Shown: positions 1-10,148 of the stretch, one piece after another
How positions within the stretch are numbered: the stretch's first letter is position 1
Layout of the letters: every line of letters begins with the position of its first letter
Assembly (NCBI GenBank): GCA_018434325.1
Contig: JAHDPO010000049.1
Location: 58,534 to 122,533, forward strand
DNA from: Clostridia bacterium
Lineage (GTDB): Bacteria > Bacillota > Peptococcia > DRI-13 > UBA5745
Direction: 5' to 3'
Length of the DNA: 64,000 nt
Program-made: the position numbers and the translations under genes
Notes under the pieces: model-generated
The model's input: the letters and a program-made list of their open reading frames with translations, nothing else
Databases searched by the model: none
Told to the model about the DNA's origin: nothing

Positions 1-988
1 CCACCACCTGGCCCCGCTCAAAGCTGCCCTCTACCCGAAGAATGCCGCTGGCCAGCAGGCTCTTGCCTCTTTCCAGCAGGGCCTCCGCCGCTCCCTCGTC
101 AACCGTTATGCTGCCGGCAGCCCGGGCGCTGAAGGCCAGCCAGCCCTTACGGCTGCCCAGGGGATGGGCTTTCGGTAAAAACAGGGTGCCTTGGTTGACG
201 AACAATGCCTGCTCGGCGACACCATTCAGAAATTGCAGGCAATCCCGGCGGCTGCCGTTGGTCAGCACCATAGGAATGCCTTGCGTTACGGCGATCCTGG
301 CCGCCGCAATTTTCGTCTGCATGCCGCCGCTGCCAAACTTGCTGCCCTCGCCGCCGGCCAAGGCTTCCACCTCCGGCGTGATCTCTTCTACCAAGGTAAT
401 CAGGCTGGCGCCGGGATCTTTACGGGGATCGCTGGTATACAGCCCGTCGATATCCGACAAAAGCACCAGCAGATCTGCATCCGTCAAACCGGCCACCATG
501 GCGGCCAAGGTATCATTATCCCCCACTTTGATCTGGTCGAAGGCTACCGTATCATTCTCATTAATGATGGGAACGGCGCCATATTCCATGATCTGCCGCA
601 GAGTGGTTCTGGCATTGAGGTAACGCTGGCGGTGGGCTACGTCATCTTTCGTCAGCAGCACTTGTGCTACGGCTACGCCGTACTCGCCGAACAGTTTTTC
701 GTAAATGTGCATCAAAATGCCTTGACCAATAGCCGCCAAAGCCTGTTTGGCAGAAATCTCCTTCGGCTTTTCTTGTATATTAAGACGGCCCATACCGGCC
801 CCTACGGCAGCGGAGGTGACGAGAATCACTTCCCGGCCCTGGTTTTTCAAATCCGCCAGCTGACGGACAAGCAGCTCCATTCTCACCAGGTTAAGGTTGC
901 CGGTCTGATGGGTCAGTGTGCTGGTGCCTACCTTGACTACGATACGCTTTGCTTTATGCAGTTTGGACCATTCCGTACTAATCTCCAT
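1..988 (-). CDS. proB: Glutamate 5-kinase (C-terminus cut by window edge)
   Basis: Catalyses ATP-dependent phosphorylation of L-glutamate, the first step of proline synthesis, in the cytoplasm. The open frame reads leftward from ATG at 988 and runs off the window after about 329 codons. The N-terminal kinase signature VKVGTSTLTH, the block DQIKVGDNDTLAA (substrate/phosphate loop) and GSGGMQTKIAAA are all visible. They are followed by the start of a PUA-like C-terminal domain, so this is the usual amino-acid kinase plus PUA layout. An AGGAG site sits 7 bases before the ATG. It lies 43 bp behind trkH on the same strand, so it may be the last gene of the pcrA-ligA-trk run. The identification is firm; only the 3' end is missing. 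Confidence 0.95.
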   Translation of the reverse strand, partial: MEISTEWSKLHKAKRIVVKVGTSTLTHQTGNLNLVRMELLVRQLADLKNQGREVILVTSAAVGAGMGRLNIQEKPKEISAKQALAAIGQGILMHIYEKLFGEYGVAVAQVLLTKDDVAHRQRYLNARTTLRQIMEYGAVPIINENDTVAFDQIKVGDNDTLAAMVAGLTDADLLVLLSDIDGLYTSDPRKDPGASLITLVEEITPEVEALAGGEGSKFGSGGMQTKIAAARIAVTQGIPMVLTNGSRRDCLQFLNGVAEQALFVNQGTLFLPKAHPLGSRKGWLAFSARAAGSITVDEGAAEALLERGKSLLASGILRVEGSFERGQVV

Positions 989-1031
989 AGTTTCGCTCCT
1001 GACTGATGCTATTCCCTTAATTATACCACAT

Positions 1032-2480
1032 TTAGCTCTCCTGCCAAAAGCCCCGGCTGAACAGTATTAAAATCGTATAAAGCTCCAAGCGGCCTAATAG
1101 CATCAGAAAGGACATAAAATACAAGCTCCAGGCCGGCATATTACCGTAATTGTCCATAGGCCCCAATTGGCCAAAGCCTGGGCCTACATTATTGATACAA
1201 GTAGCCACCACCGAAAAAGAAGTCAGCAAATCATAATCGGCCAAGCAAAACACAGCTGTAGAAATCAAGGTGATCAGTACATAAATAAAGAAAAAGCTCT
1301 GGGTGCTGGCCATGACCTCCGGCGTAATCAGCCGGTCATTGACCCGGGGATTGACTACAGCCCGTGGATGCAAAATGCGGGTAAAAATTGATTTGGCCCC
1401 TTTGAACAAAATCAAAACCCTGCCGGCTTTGAGGCCGCCGCCGGTGGAACCGGCACAAGAGCCGACAAAAGGAATCATCAGCACCAATAATTGCCCGATG
1501 GGCGGCCATAACGTATAATCGGCATTGACAAATCCCGAGGACGTATAGACGGAAGACAGCTGCACGTAGCTTTCGATCAAAGCCCCGCCAATTTGACGGC
1601 CGCCTTTCCAAAGAAAAAGGCTATTGAGGCCGACGGCCCCCAAAAGCAGGCCCATGTAGAGCCTGAATTCTTCGTTTTTCCAGAAAGGCCTCAGCGAATG
1701 CTGTTTGAAAGCAAGATAAAAAAGCCCGATGCTCAGGCCGGACGTCATCATGAAAAAAGCCAAAGTCACCTGAATCAAAGGACTAAAGCCGATAAGGCTG
1801 TCATTTTTGGTGGAAAATCCGCCGGTGGAAATCGTGCTGAAAACATGGCAGACCGCATCAAAAGGCGTCATGCCTACTAGAATCATGACCAGAATCATGA
1901 AGAAGGTAAGCAGCAAGTAGGTAATCCAAAGAATCTTCGCCGTCTCTTTGATCCGCGGCACAATTTTTTCTTTGATGGGGCCGGTAGCCTCGGCCTTAAA
2001 CATCTGCATGCCGCTGTTGCCAAAAAAGCTGAGAAGAGAGACGAAGAGCACGACAATACCCAGCCCTCCCAGCCAGTGGGTCAGGCTGCGCCATAAAAGT
2101 ACGCTGCGTTCCAATGCTTCCACATCAGCAATCACCGAAGCGCCGGTGGTAGTAAAGCCGGAAACCGTCTCAAAAAAGGCTTCAGGAAAATTAGGAATGA
2201 CGCCATAGGCCAGATAAGGAATGGCGCCATAGACGCCGGCCACCAGCCAGGTTATCGCGACCAGGATATAAGCATCCCTGGAAGTTATATCGCTAAACTC
2301 ATTGAAGAAATGGCGCAGAGCCACGCCTCCTAAAGCTCCCGACAAGCCTACCACACCGAAAACCAAAGCATGGCGATCGCCGTCAATAATACCCAAAACC
2401 ATAGGGAAAAACATGGAAAGCCCCAGAACGGCCAGGGCTACACCTAAATAAGAAAGTATGCGTTTAACATTTGTCCCCAA
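1032..2480 (-). CDS. trkH: Trk/Ktr potassium uptake channel subunit TrkH
   Basis: 482-residue polytopic membrane protein, the potassium-translocating subunit of a TrkAH system. The four-fold P-loop architecture is visible: selectivity-filter-like segments FTTTGAS (about residue 110), FSTISTGGFST (about 218), SSVYTSSGFVN (about 312) and INNVGPGFG (about 430). The start is TTG at 2480, with a GAAGGGAAG ribosome site about a dozen bases upstream; no in-frame ATG is nearby. It follows trkA by 67 bp, matching the usual pairing of the channel with its nucleotide-binding regulator. Length is normal for the family. Confidence 0.95.
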   Translation of the reverse strand: MGTNVKRILSYLGVALAVLGLSMFFPMVLGIIDGDRHALVFGVVGLSGALGGVALRHFFNEFSDITSRDAYILVAITWLVAGVYGAIPYLAYGVIPNFPEAFFETVSGFTTTGASVIADVEALERSVLLWRSLTHWLGGLGIVVLFVSLLSFFGNSGMQMFKAEATGPIKEKIVPRIKETAKILWITYLLLTFFMILVMILVGMTPFDAVCHVFSTISTGGFSTKNDSLIGFSPLIQVTLAFFMMTSGLSIGLFYLAFKQHSLRPFWKNEEFRLYMGLLLGAVGLNSLFLWKGGRQIGGALIESYVQLSSVYTSSGFVNADYTLWPPIGQLLVLMIPFVGSCAGSTGGGLKAGRVLILFKGAKSIFTRILHPRAVVNPRVNDRLITPEVMASTQSFFFIYVLITLISTAVFCLADYDLLTSFSVVATCINNVGPGFGQLGPMDNYGNMPAWSLYFMSFLMLLGRLELYTILILFSRGFWQES

Positions 2481-2547
2481 GAAAACGTCTTCCCTTCAAT
2501 TATCTGACTAAACGAATATCTGCTGAATGATCATCTGAACAAATGAT

Positions 2548-3885
2548 CTAACTAAACAATTTAATGACTTGATCATGAACCCGAGGCAGGCAAAAAATGG
2601 TGACCTGATCATCAGGCAGCAACCGGTCGTTGCCTTTGGCGATCATTACTTCGCCGTCTCTCATGATGGAGCCTACAAGAGAGCCTACGGGGAAGGTCAA
2701 ATCCTTCAATTTGTGCCCGGCCAGCTTGGAATCAGAATCCACAATAAATTCCATCATGCTGGCGCCTTCTTCCCTGAGAAGGGTGAAAGAAAGCAAATGA
2801 GCACTTTTTTTGATAAATCTAAATATGGCATTAGCCGTCAAAACTCTGGGACTTACACCGATATCGATGCCTACCCGCTCCATCATATCGATATAATCGG
2901 AACGCCGCACCTGAGCAATAGTACGCCTGGCCCCCAAATGCTTGGCAATCAGGCTGACCAGCAGATTGACCTTATCATCGTCGGTAACGCTGACGAAAAC
3001 GTCGGTTTTACCTGCGCCTTCCTGCTTCAGCAAATCGAGGTCCGTGGCGTCGCCGTGGATCACCAGCACCCGCCGCAGCTCCTCAGATAAAGCTTCGCAT
3101 TTCTTATAGTCTTTTTCAATCAGCCTGACGGCGTAGTCCTTTTTCTCCAATATCTTGGCCAAATGGCCGCCGGTGCGGCCGCCGCCTAAAATCATCACCC
3201 GCTGAGTCTCCTGACGCTCCATGCCCAGGAAATGCTCTACCTGAATCATCTCATTGGTTCGGGCCAGCAGAAAAATCGTATCGCCGGAGAAAATCTTGTC
3301 GCTGCCCCGGGGAATGATCACCTTATGATTACGGGCCAAAGCCACAATCAAATAAGGCAGCTTAGGATTCAACTGGCTCATGCTAAGACCCTTAACCGGG
3401 GATTTCTCCGTGATCGGCAGCTCCAGCAGCATTGCCTTGTGATCGGCATAATACATCACATCCAGGGCTTCCGGCACTTCAATAAGCTTAGCGATTTCCC
3501 GGGCAGTAACCAGCTCCGGATTGATAATCAAATCGATACCTGACAAGAAATTGGCTCCGGAAGACTTCTCCTCCAAATACTCTGGATTGCGTACCCGGGC
3601 GATGGTACTCTGGACGCCGGCTTGCTTGCCCAGCATGCAGGCTACCATGTTGACCTCATCGGAGGCGGTGACCGCCACCAAAAGGCCGGCATCCGCTATA
3701 CCGGCGCTTTCCAGAACCGATATGCTGGCGCCGTTGCCTTGAATCACCTGGATATCCAATTTTTCTTCCAATGAATCAATGTGCTCCTCATTCTTCTCAA
3801 TGACGGTCACATCGTAGCCTTCCTCCGTCAGCAGCTCAGCAATAGCAAAACCCAGTTTACCGCCGCCAACAATAATCGCAAGCAT
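2548..3885 (-). CDS. trkA: Trk potassium transport regulatory subunit TrkA
   Basis: 445-residue cytoplasmic NAD-binding peripheral subunit that gates TrkH. It has the classic duplicated layout: RCK_N Rossmann domain with GGGKLGFAIAELL at residues 7-19, RCK_C about 140-220, second RCK_N with GGGRTGGHLAKIL near residue 234, and second RCK_C to the end. The ATG directly follows the TAA stop of the upstream DUF1294 gene with no spacer, so the two are probably translationally coupled. The gene precedes trkH in the same transcript. Confidence 0.95.
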   Translation of the reverse strand: MLAIIVGGGKLGFAIAELLTEEGYDVTVIEKNEEHIDSLEEKLDIQVIQGNGASISVLESAGIADAGLLVAVTASDEVNMVACMLGKQAGVQSTIARVRNPEYLEEKSSGANFLSGIDLIINPELVTAREIAKLIEVPEALDVMYYADHKAMLLELPITEKSPVKGLSMSQLNPKLPYLIVALARNHKVIIPRGSDKIFSGDTIFLLARTNEMIQVEHFLGMERQETQRVMILGGGRTGGHLAKILEKKDYAVRLIEKDYKKCEALSEELRRVLVIHGDATDLDLLKQEGAGKTDVFVSVTDDDKVNLLVSLIAKHLGARRTIAQVRRSDYIDMMERVGIDIGVSPRVLTANAIFRFIKKSAHLLSFTLLREEGASMMEFIVDSDSKLAGHKLKDLTFPVGSLVGSIMRDGEVMIAKGNDRLLPDDQVTIFCLPRVHDQVIKLFS

Positions 3886-4182
3886 TTACCTTATGCCTCC
3901 CCAATATAATAGTAAACCCCATTGTAAAATAGCTAAAAGGGGTGTCAGATAATAAAAAACCGGTTTATTTGTCTTATGCCGGAACCAGGTCATGGCCAGC
4001 CATAAACCTAAGGCCCCGCCGAAAAAAGCTCCCCAAAGCAGCACTTTTTCCGGCACCCGGCGTTTTTGCCTTTTGGCTTGTAGTTTATCCCAACCGGCTA
4101 ACAAAAGCAATACAAAACTGGCAAAAAGACAAAACATTATCAGCTGTTGATTATTGAATTGCGGCAAGTAAAAAAGCTCCAT
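3886..4182 (-). CDS. DUF1294 small membrane protein
   Basis: 98-residue integral membrane protein of the DUF1294 family. Visible are a first hydrophobic segment (residues 14-29), the charged stretch WDKLQAKRQKRRVPE, then GAFFGGALGLWLAMTWFRHKTNKPVFY, which is the family hallmark, and a last membrane segment. The function of the family is unknown. It sits between ligA and trkA, its stop codon abuts the trkA start, and it is likely part of the same mRNA. An AGGAG-type site (GGAGAAGAAAG) precedes its ATG. Confidence 0.85.
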   Translation of the reverse strand: MELFYLPQFNNQQLIMFCLFASFVLLLLAGWDKLQAKRQKRRVPEKVLLWGAFFGGALGLWLAMTWFRHKTNKPVFYYLTPLLAILQWGLLLYWGGIR

Positions 4183-4218
4183 CTTTCTTCTCCTCCGACA
4201 ACGATATTCTTGGCCGCC

Positions 4219-6360
<2,142 letters not shown>

Positions 6361-6386
6361 TCATTTGCCTCTTTAATGCCGAAAGC

Positions 6387-8993
6387 TTACCCTTCCATCC
6401 GCTTGATGGGGGCAATATCCGCCTGTAATGTCCTTAATCCTTTGTCCGGAAAAGCTACTATGTAAGTCAGGCTTTGGCCGGCGCCTTTGGCGCTGACGAT
6501 ACTGCCCGGCCCCCAGACTTTATGAATGATTTTGTCGCCGGGCCTGAAGATTTCGGCAGCGCCGCCGGGACCGCCGGAGCTGCTGGAGCTGCTGGAGCTG
6601 CCGCTGCTGCTATTGCCGATGCTGCCACGGCTGTCGCTGCCATAACGGCTGCCACTGCCCCCGCCGCTGCCGGCACCGCTCTCGCTGTAACGGGAGCCGC
6701 CCCGGTCACCGCCGCCATCGCTGTAACGGCCGCTATTGCCATAACCGCCCCGGCCGCCGTAGCCTCCCCAATTCTTAGAACCGCCCAGGCCGCCTCCTAT
6801 CCCGCCGCCGCTTTCAAAGGGCTCATCCTCATAACCGCCGCCGCCAAAGGCAAAGCCGCCGTTTTTCGGTGGAAACTCTTCCTTTAAGTACTCGGGAATC
6901 TCCGCCAAAAAACGTGAAGGCAGCTGGTGGGTATAACTGCCGTATTGGTTGCGCCGGGCAGCCCAGGACAAATAGAGCTTCTCCTTGGCCCGGGTAAGGG
7001 CTACATAGCACAAACGGCGCTCTTCTTCAATTTCACTGTCGGTGATGCAGCGAAAATGGGGGAAGATTCTTTCCTCCAGACCCACCACAAATACATGAGG
7101 AAATTCCAAGCCCTTAGCCGTATGCATGGTCATTACCTGAACAACACCCCGGCGGTCTTCATCGGCTACCATCTCCATATCGGTGATCAGGGAAATCTCC
7201 CCTAAAAACTCCGATAAAGTGCCGCCTACCGTCTTGTCATAGTCGTCCGTCTTATTGATAAATTCCTGAAGGTTGTCCCAGCGGTCCCGGTTTTCCAGGC
7301 TATCTACCTCCTGGAGCATCTGACGGTAACCGCTTTTCTGCAATATACTCCTGGTCAGCTGTCCCACTTTCTCTTCGCCGGCCAGCTGTCTTAGCTCCGC
7401 AAAAAGCTTACGGAATTCTTCCACAGACTTTTCAGCCCGGCTGGAAAGACCCAGTCCCTCCCGGTCAAAAAGAGCCTCCGCTAAGCCTTTGCCGCTGGTT
7501 ATACTATGGCTGATGATCTGATTGACGGTGGCGTCTCCAATACCCCGCTTCGGCACGTTGATGATCCGCCGTAAAGCTATCTGATCATCGGGATTGGCCA
7601 ACAGCTTCAAATAAGCCAGAATATCTTTGATTTCTTTGCGTTCATAAAAACGCAGTCCGCCGATAATCACATAAGGAATGCGGAAGCTGGCAAACCATTC
7701 CTCCAGCACCCGCGACTGAGCATTGGTTCGCAGCAGTACGGCATGATCACCGAAGGTGCCGCCTTTTTCCCGGGTCATTTGAACCCGGCTGCACACAAAG
7801 CGAGCCTCATCCTGATCATCGGTAGCCCGGTAGCAATAGATTTTATCCCCCGGCTCCTTATCGGTCCACAGCTTCTTTTGCTTGCGTTCCCGGTTATTGG
7901 CCACCAGGTGATTGGCCGCTTCCAGTATCCTGCCGGCAGAACGGTAGTTTTGCTCCAGCTTGATAACCTTGGCGCCCGGAAAATCCCGCTCAAAATCCAG
8001 GATATTGCGGATATCCGCCTGACGGAAGCTATAAATAGACTGGTCGTCGTCACCTACCACGCAAAGATTGCCATGGCCCTGAGCCAGCATTTTGACCAGC
8101 CTGTACTGAATATGGTTAGTATCCTGATATTCATCCACCATTATGTACTGAAATTTTTGCTGATATTTAGTCAGGCATTCCGGCCGCTGCTGAAAAAGAA
8201 TCACGGTCTGGAGCAGCAGATCATCGAAGTCCATGGCGTTGCTTTTCAGCAGGCTCTGCTGATAACGGGCATAGACTAAGGGCTGCATATGATCCATATT
8301 GCGGGTGGGCGGCGAATAGTTGGCCGGCGGCAGCTTCATGCTGCTTTTCTGCCGGCTGATCCAGTGCAGGTAGGCTCTGGGCGGATGCTCCTTATCATCA
8401 AGATTCAAGCTTTTTAAAATCTCCCGAATTACTTGCTCCTGATCCCCGCTGTCATAAATAGAGAAATCACTCTGATAGCCTTCAAGATATTGCCGCTCCC
8501 GCTTCAATATCCGCAGACAAGCGCTATGAAAGGTCATTACCCACATATCCGCCAGGGACTCTCCCAAGAGGGCTTCCAGCCGCTCCCGCATCTCCTGAGC
8601 CGCTTTATTGGTAAAGGTAATGGCCAGAATATTATACATCGGCACACCCTGCTGGCCGATTAAAGCCAGCAGCTGCCGGGAAAGCAAGGGCTTGTCTCCC
8701 CGGTCCCTGCCGCCCTCCGCCAAAAAGAGAGCCAGATACTCCAGCTCTGCTTCGCCCAACCAATCAGGGGGCGGACAATCGGGGTCATAATGAGGGCCAA
8801 AGGTCAGCAAATGCAATATGCGATAGACCATCGCCGTGGTTTTGCCGCTGCCGGCGCCGGCCAGGCAGAGCACCGGCCCCTCGCCGGTTTCTACCGCCGT
8901 TTTTTGACCTACATTCAAACGGGACAAAATCATATTGCGGATTTCGTCCCGTAAGGCTTTATACTGTTCTCGTTCTGCTTGATTTAATGCCAT
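6387..8993 (-). CDS. pcrA: UvrD/PcrA-type superfamily I DNA helicase
   Basis: 868-residue ATP-dependent 3'-5' helicase for repair and rolling-circle functions. Walker A is GAGSGKTT (about residue 46) and Walker B is in DEYQDTN. Later SF1A motifs such as QNYRS and MTMHTAKGLEFPHVFVVG are present. Two features differ from a minimal PcrA. An extra segment of about 50 residues follows motif I (residues 68-118). A Gly/Ser/Tyr low-complexity linker of roughly 110 residues (about 700-810) sits before the C-terminal Tudor-like domain (VWGPGSIVSAKG). An AAGGAGG ribosome site precedes the ATG and is embedded in a hairpin (see 9001-9034). First gene of the pcrA-ligA-DUF1294-trkA-trkH-proB run. Confidence 0.95.
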   Translation of the reverse strand: MALNQAEREQYKALRDEIRNMILSRLNVGQKTAVETGEGPVLCLAGAGSGKTTAMVYRILHLLTFGPHYDPDCPPPDWLGEAELEYLALFLAEGGRDRGDKPLLSRQLLALIGQQGVPMYNILAITFTNKAAQEMRERLEALLGESLADMWVMTFHSACLRILKRERQYLEGYQSDFSIYDSGDQEQVIREILKSLNLDDKEHPPRAYLHWISRQKSSMKLPPANYSPPTRNMDHMQPLVYARYQQSLLKSNAMDFDDLLLQTVILFQQRPECLTKYQQKFQYIMVDEYQDTNHIQYRLVKMLAQGHGNLCVVGDDDQSIYSFRQADIRNILDFERDFPGAKVIKLEQNYRSAGRILEAANHLVANNRERKQKKLWTDKEPGDKIYCYRATDDQDEARFVCSRVQMTREKGGTFGDHAVLLRTNAQSRVLEEWFASFRIPYVIIGGLRFYERKEIKDILAYLKLLANPDDQIALRRIINVPKRGIGDATVNQIISHSITSGKGLAEALFDREGLGLSSRAEKSVEEFRKLFAELRQLAGEEKVGQLTRSILQKSGYRQMLQEVDSLENRDRWDNLQEFINKTDDYDKTVGGTLSEFLGEISLITDMEMVADEDRRGVVQVMTMHTAKGLEFPHVFVVGLEERIFPHFRCITDSEIEEERRLCYVALTRAKEKLYLSWAARRNQYGSYTHQLPSRFLAEIPEYLKEEFPPKNGGFAFGGGGYEDEPFESGGGIGGGLGGSKNWGGYGGRGGYGNSGRYSDGGGDRGGSRYSESGAGSGGGSGSRYGSDSRGSIGNSSSGSSSSSSSSGGPGGAAEIFRPGDKIIHKVWGPGSIVSAKGAGQSLTYIVAFPDKGLRTLQADIAPIKRMEG

Positions 8994-9000
8994 GGTCTGC

Positions 9001-9034
9001 CTCCTTGTCTACTTCTATTCTAGGTGACAAGGAG
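9001..9034 (-). promoter_or_regulatory. Hairpin masking the pcrA ribosome binding site
   Basis: Perfect 9-bp arms CTCCTTGTC (9001-9009) and GACAAGGAG (9026-9034) flank a 16-base loop immediately upstream of pcrA. On the minus-strand transcript the 3' arm is GACAAGGAG, so most of the AAGGAGG Shine-Dalgarno sequence of pcrA would be paired. The pairing is seen in the sequence; a role in translation control is inferred. Confidence 0.5.
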
Positions 9035-9237
9035 CCGCCAGTCAAGACGTTCAGCCATGGGAAAAGAAATGTTGGATGACATAATTCCAATACCGTTGAA
9101 TTTCAAGGCAAGTTCCGATTTGTTGAAGTAAAATCCACTAGAAGACACCCATTGGGCTGCTTCCGGAAACGTCGCCGATGAAAGCCGGCGGCGAGGTTGA
9201 ACTGTAGCCGCAGACAGAGAAATTGACCAGACAGGGG

Positions 9238-9469
9238 CTTTTTGTACAAAAATTACGTTTGTATGCAATTAGCGGGGGCCGGGTGAGCAAAAATTACGTT
9301 AGTATGTGAAATGCAAAGGGGAATCTCCACACAAACGAAAAAATTGAACAAATTTGGCCTGAGATTAGCTAAGAATGACCCCGGCAATGGTTGCAATTCA
9401 CATACAAACGAAAAAACTGTACAGACGCCGGCGAGGATCTGCATACAAACGAAAAAATTGAACAGAACC
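9238..9469. repeat. Five imperfect ~25-bp repeats in a gene-free stretch
   Basis: The 490-bp interval between pcrA and the next gene holds no convincing CDS but has five copies of a motif near CATACAAACGAAAAAATTG. Three are on the plus strand (about 9327-9351, 9397-9421, 9441-9465) and two are inverted (about 9238-9266, 9284-9312, read on the minus strand as CATACAAACGTAATTTTTG). Spacing is about 45, 43, 70 and 44 bp. The two orientations face each other between copies 2 and 3. The function is unknown: protein-binding array, remnant of an element, or decayed repeat-coding DNA. The short open frames here contain the repeat translated and are not credible genes. Confidence 0.55.
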
Positions 9470-9509
9470 CCCTCACTCTGCCAACTGCGGCTTAACTGGC
9501 CGGCCCGCC

Positions 9510-9815
9510 TCAATGCCGGTGGCGCAGCCGGTCTGCCAGAGAACTGCCATCATACTGCTCCATATATTCGTCAAAGGGATCTTCATCATAATCAAAACGA
9601 GTGCTGTCTTCATAACGCAGCCGGCGGAAAAACTCCCAGCTCATTTCCATAGGCGGCACGGCTTTCTTGGCCAGCCCCGCCTGATAGGCTTTGCTGTAGC
9701 TTGGGTCCGGCTCTTTTTCTTTCTTTCGGCCCACAAACCAGGGAGCTTTGGCCGACGGCCGGCTTAAACCTGCCGACTGGCTGTTAACCCATTTCTGTTT
9801 CTTTTCTTCTCCCAT
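9510..9815 (-). CDS. Hypothetical small charged protein
   Basis: Soluble, highly charged protein of about 101 residues with no membrane segment or recognised domain. The N-terminal half is basic and Trp/Lys-rich; the C-terminal half is acidic (YEDSTRFDYDEDPFDEYMEQYD). A good AGGAGG site precedes two possible starts: TTG at 9818 (6-base spacing) and ATG at 9815 (9-base spacing). The ATG is preferred. The real ribosome site and the biased composition argue that it is expressed, but no family was recognised and no function is proposed. It stands alone between the repeat array and the P-type ATPase terminator. Confidence 0.55.
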   Translation of the reverse strand: MGEEKKQKWVNSQSAGLSRPSAKAPWFVGRKKEKEPDPSYSKAYQAGLAKKAVPPMEMSWEFFRRLRYEDSTRFDYDEDPFDEYMEQYDGSSLADRLRHRH

Positions 9816-10148
9816 CAAAACGTTCCTCCTGTAAAAGATTCACACTTTGTAGTATGGGCATCGAAAAAGTTTTTATACAGCCATTCACCCATTGATCCGG
9901 GTGCGAGGCTGAATCTTGGCGTTTTCCCAGGGATAGAATGCTCCTCTCTCAATCCTTGGCGGCTGAACATTCAAAAATCGCAGTTGTGTACAGTTGCACC
10001 CGGCTCCCGGCTCTCGGCCCTAAACAGAAGGATGCCCACGCTATCGCTTCATACGGCAGCAGGGCATCCTTCCTTATCTGGCATTTTATAGCCGGATTAT
10101 CCGGCTTGCCTTCTTCTGTCTTACTGCTCGGCCACAGACACGGCTGTC
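9816..10148. other. Intergenic stretch without a gene
   Basis: 333 bp between the small hypothetical gene and the 3' end of the P-type ATPase. The distal part holds the ATPase terminator (10028-10072) and a second short hairpin, AGCCGGAT/TCCGGCT at about 10088-10104. Nothing else was recognised; a promoter for the small gene must lie near 9840-9900 but no convincing -35/-10 pair was found. Confidence 0.5.
10026..10072 (-). terminator. Intrinsic terminator of the P-type ATPase gene
   Basis: Perfect 11-bp arms GAAGGATGCCC (10028-10038) and GGGCATCCTTC (10062-10072) with a 23-base loop. On the minus strand they are followed by TGTTT. It lies 77 bp past the ATPase stop. The T-run is short, so strength is uncertain. 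Confidence 0.6.

Noticed and set aside
191..1006. Long plus-strand open frame at the window start
   Set aside because: It is the shadow of proB on the minus strand, which shows clear kinase motifs over the same interval.
6467..6887. Ala/Val-rich frames on both strands in the pcrA 3' part
   Set aside because: Out-of-frame readings of the Gly/Ser linker codons of the helicase.
9020..9513. Two minus-strand frames with repeated FNFFVCM and HTNVIF text
   Set aside because: They are translations of the short DNA repeats; no ribosome sites and no plausible protein composition.
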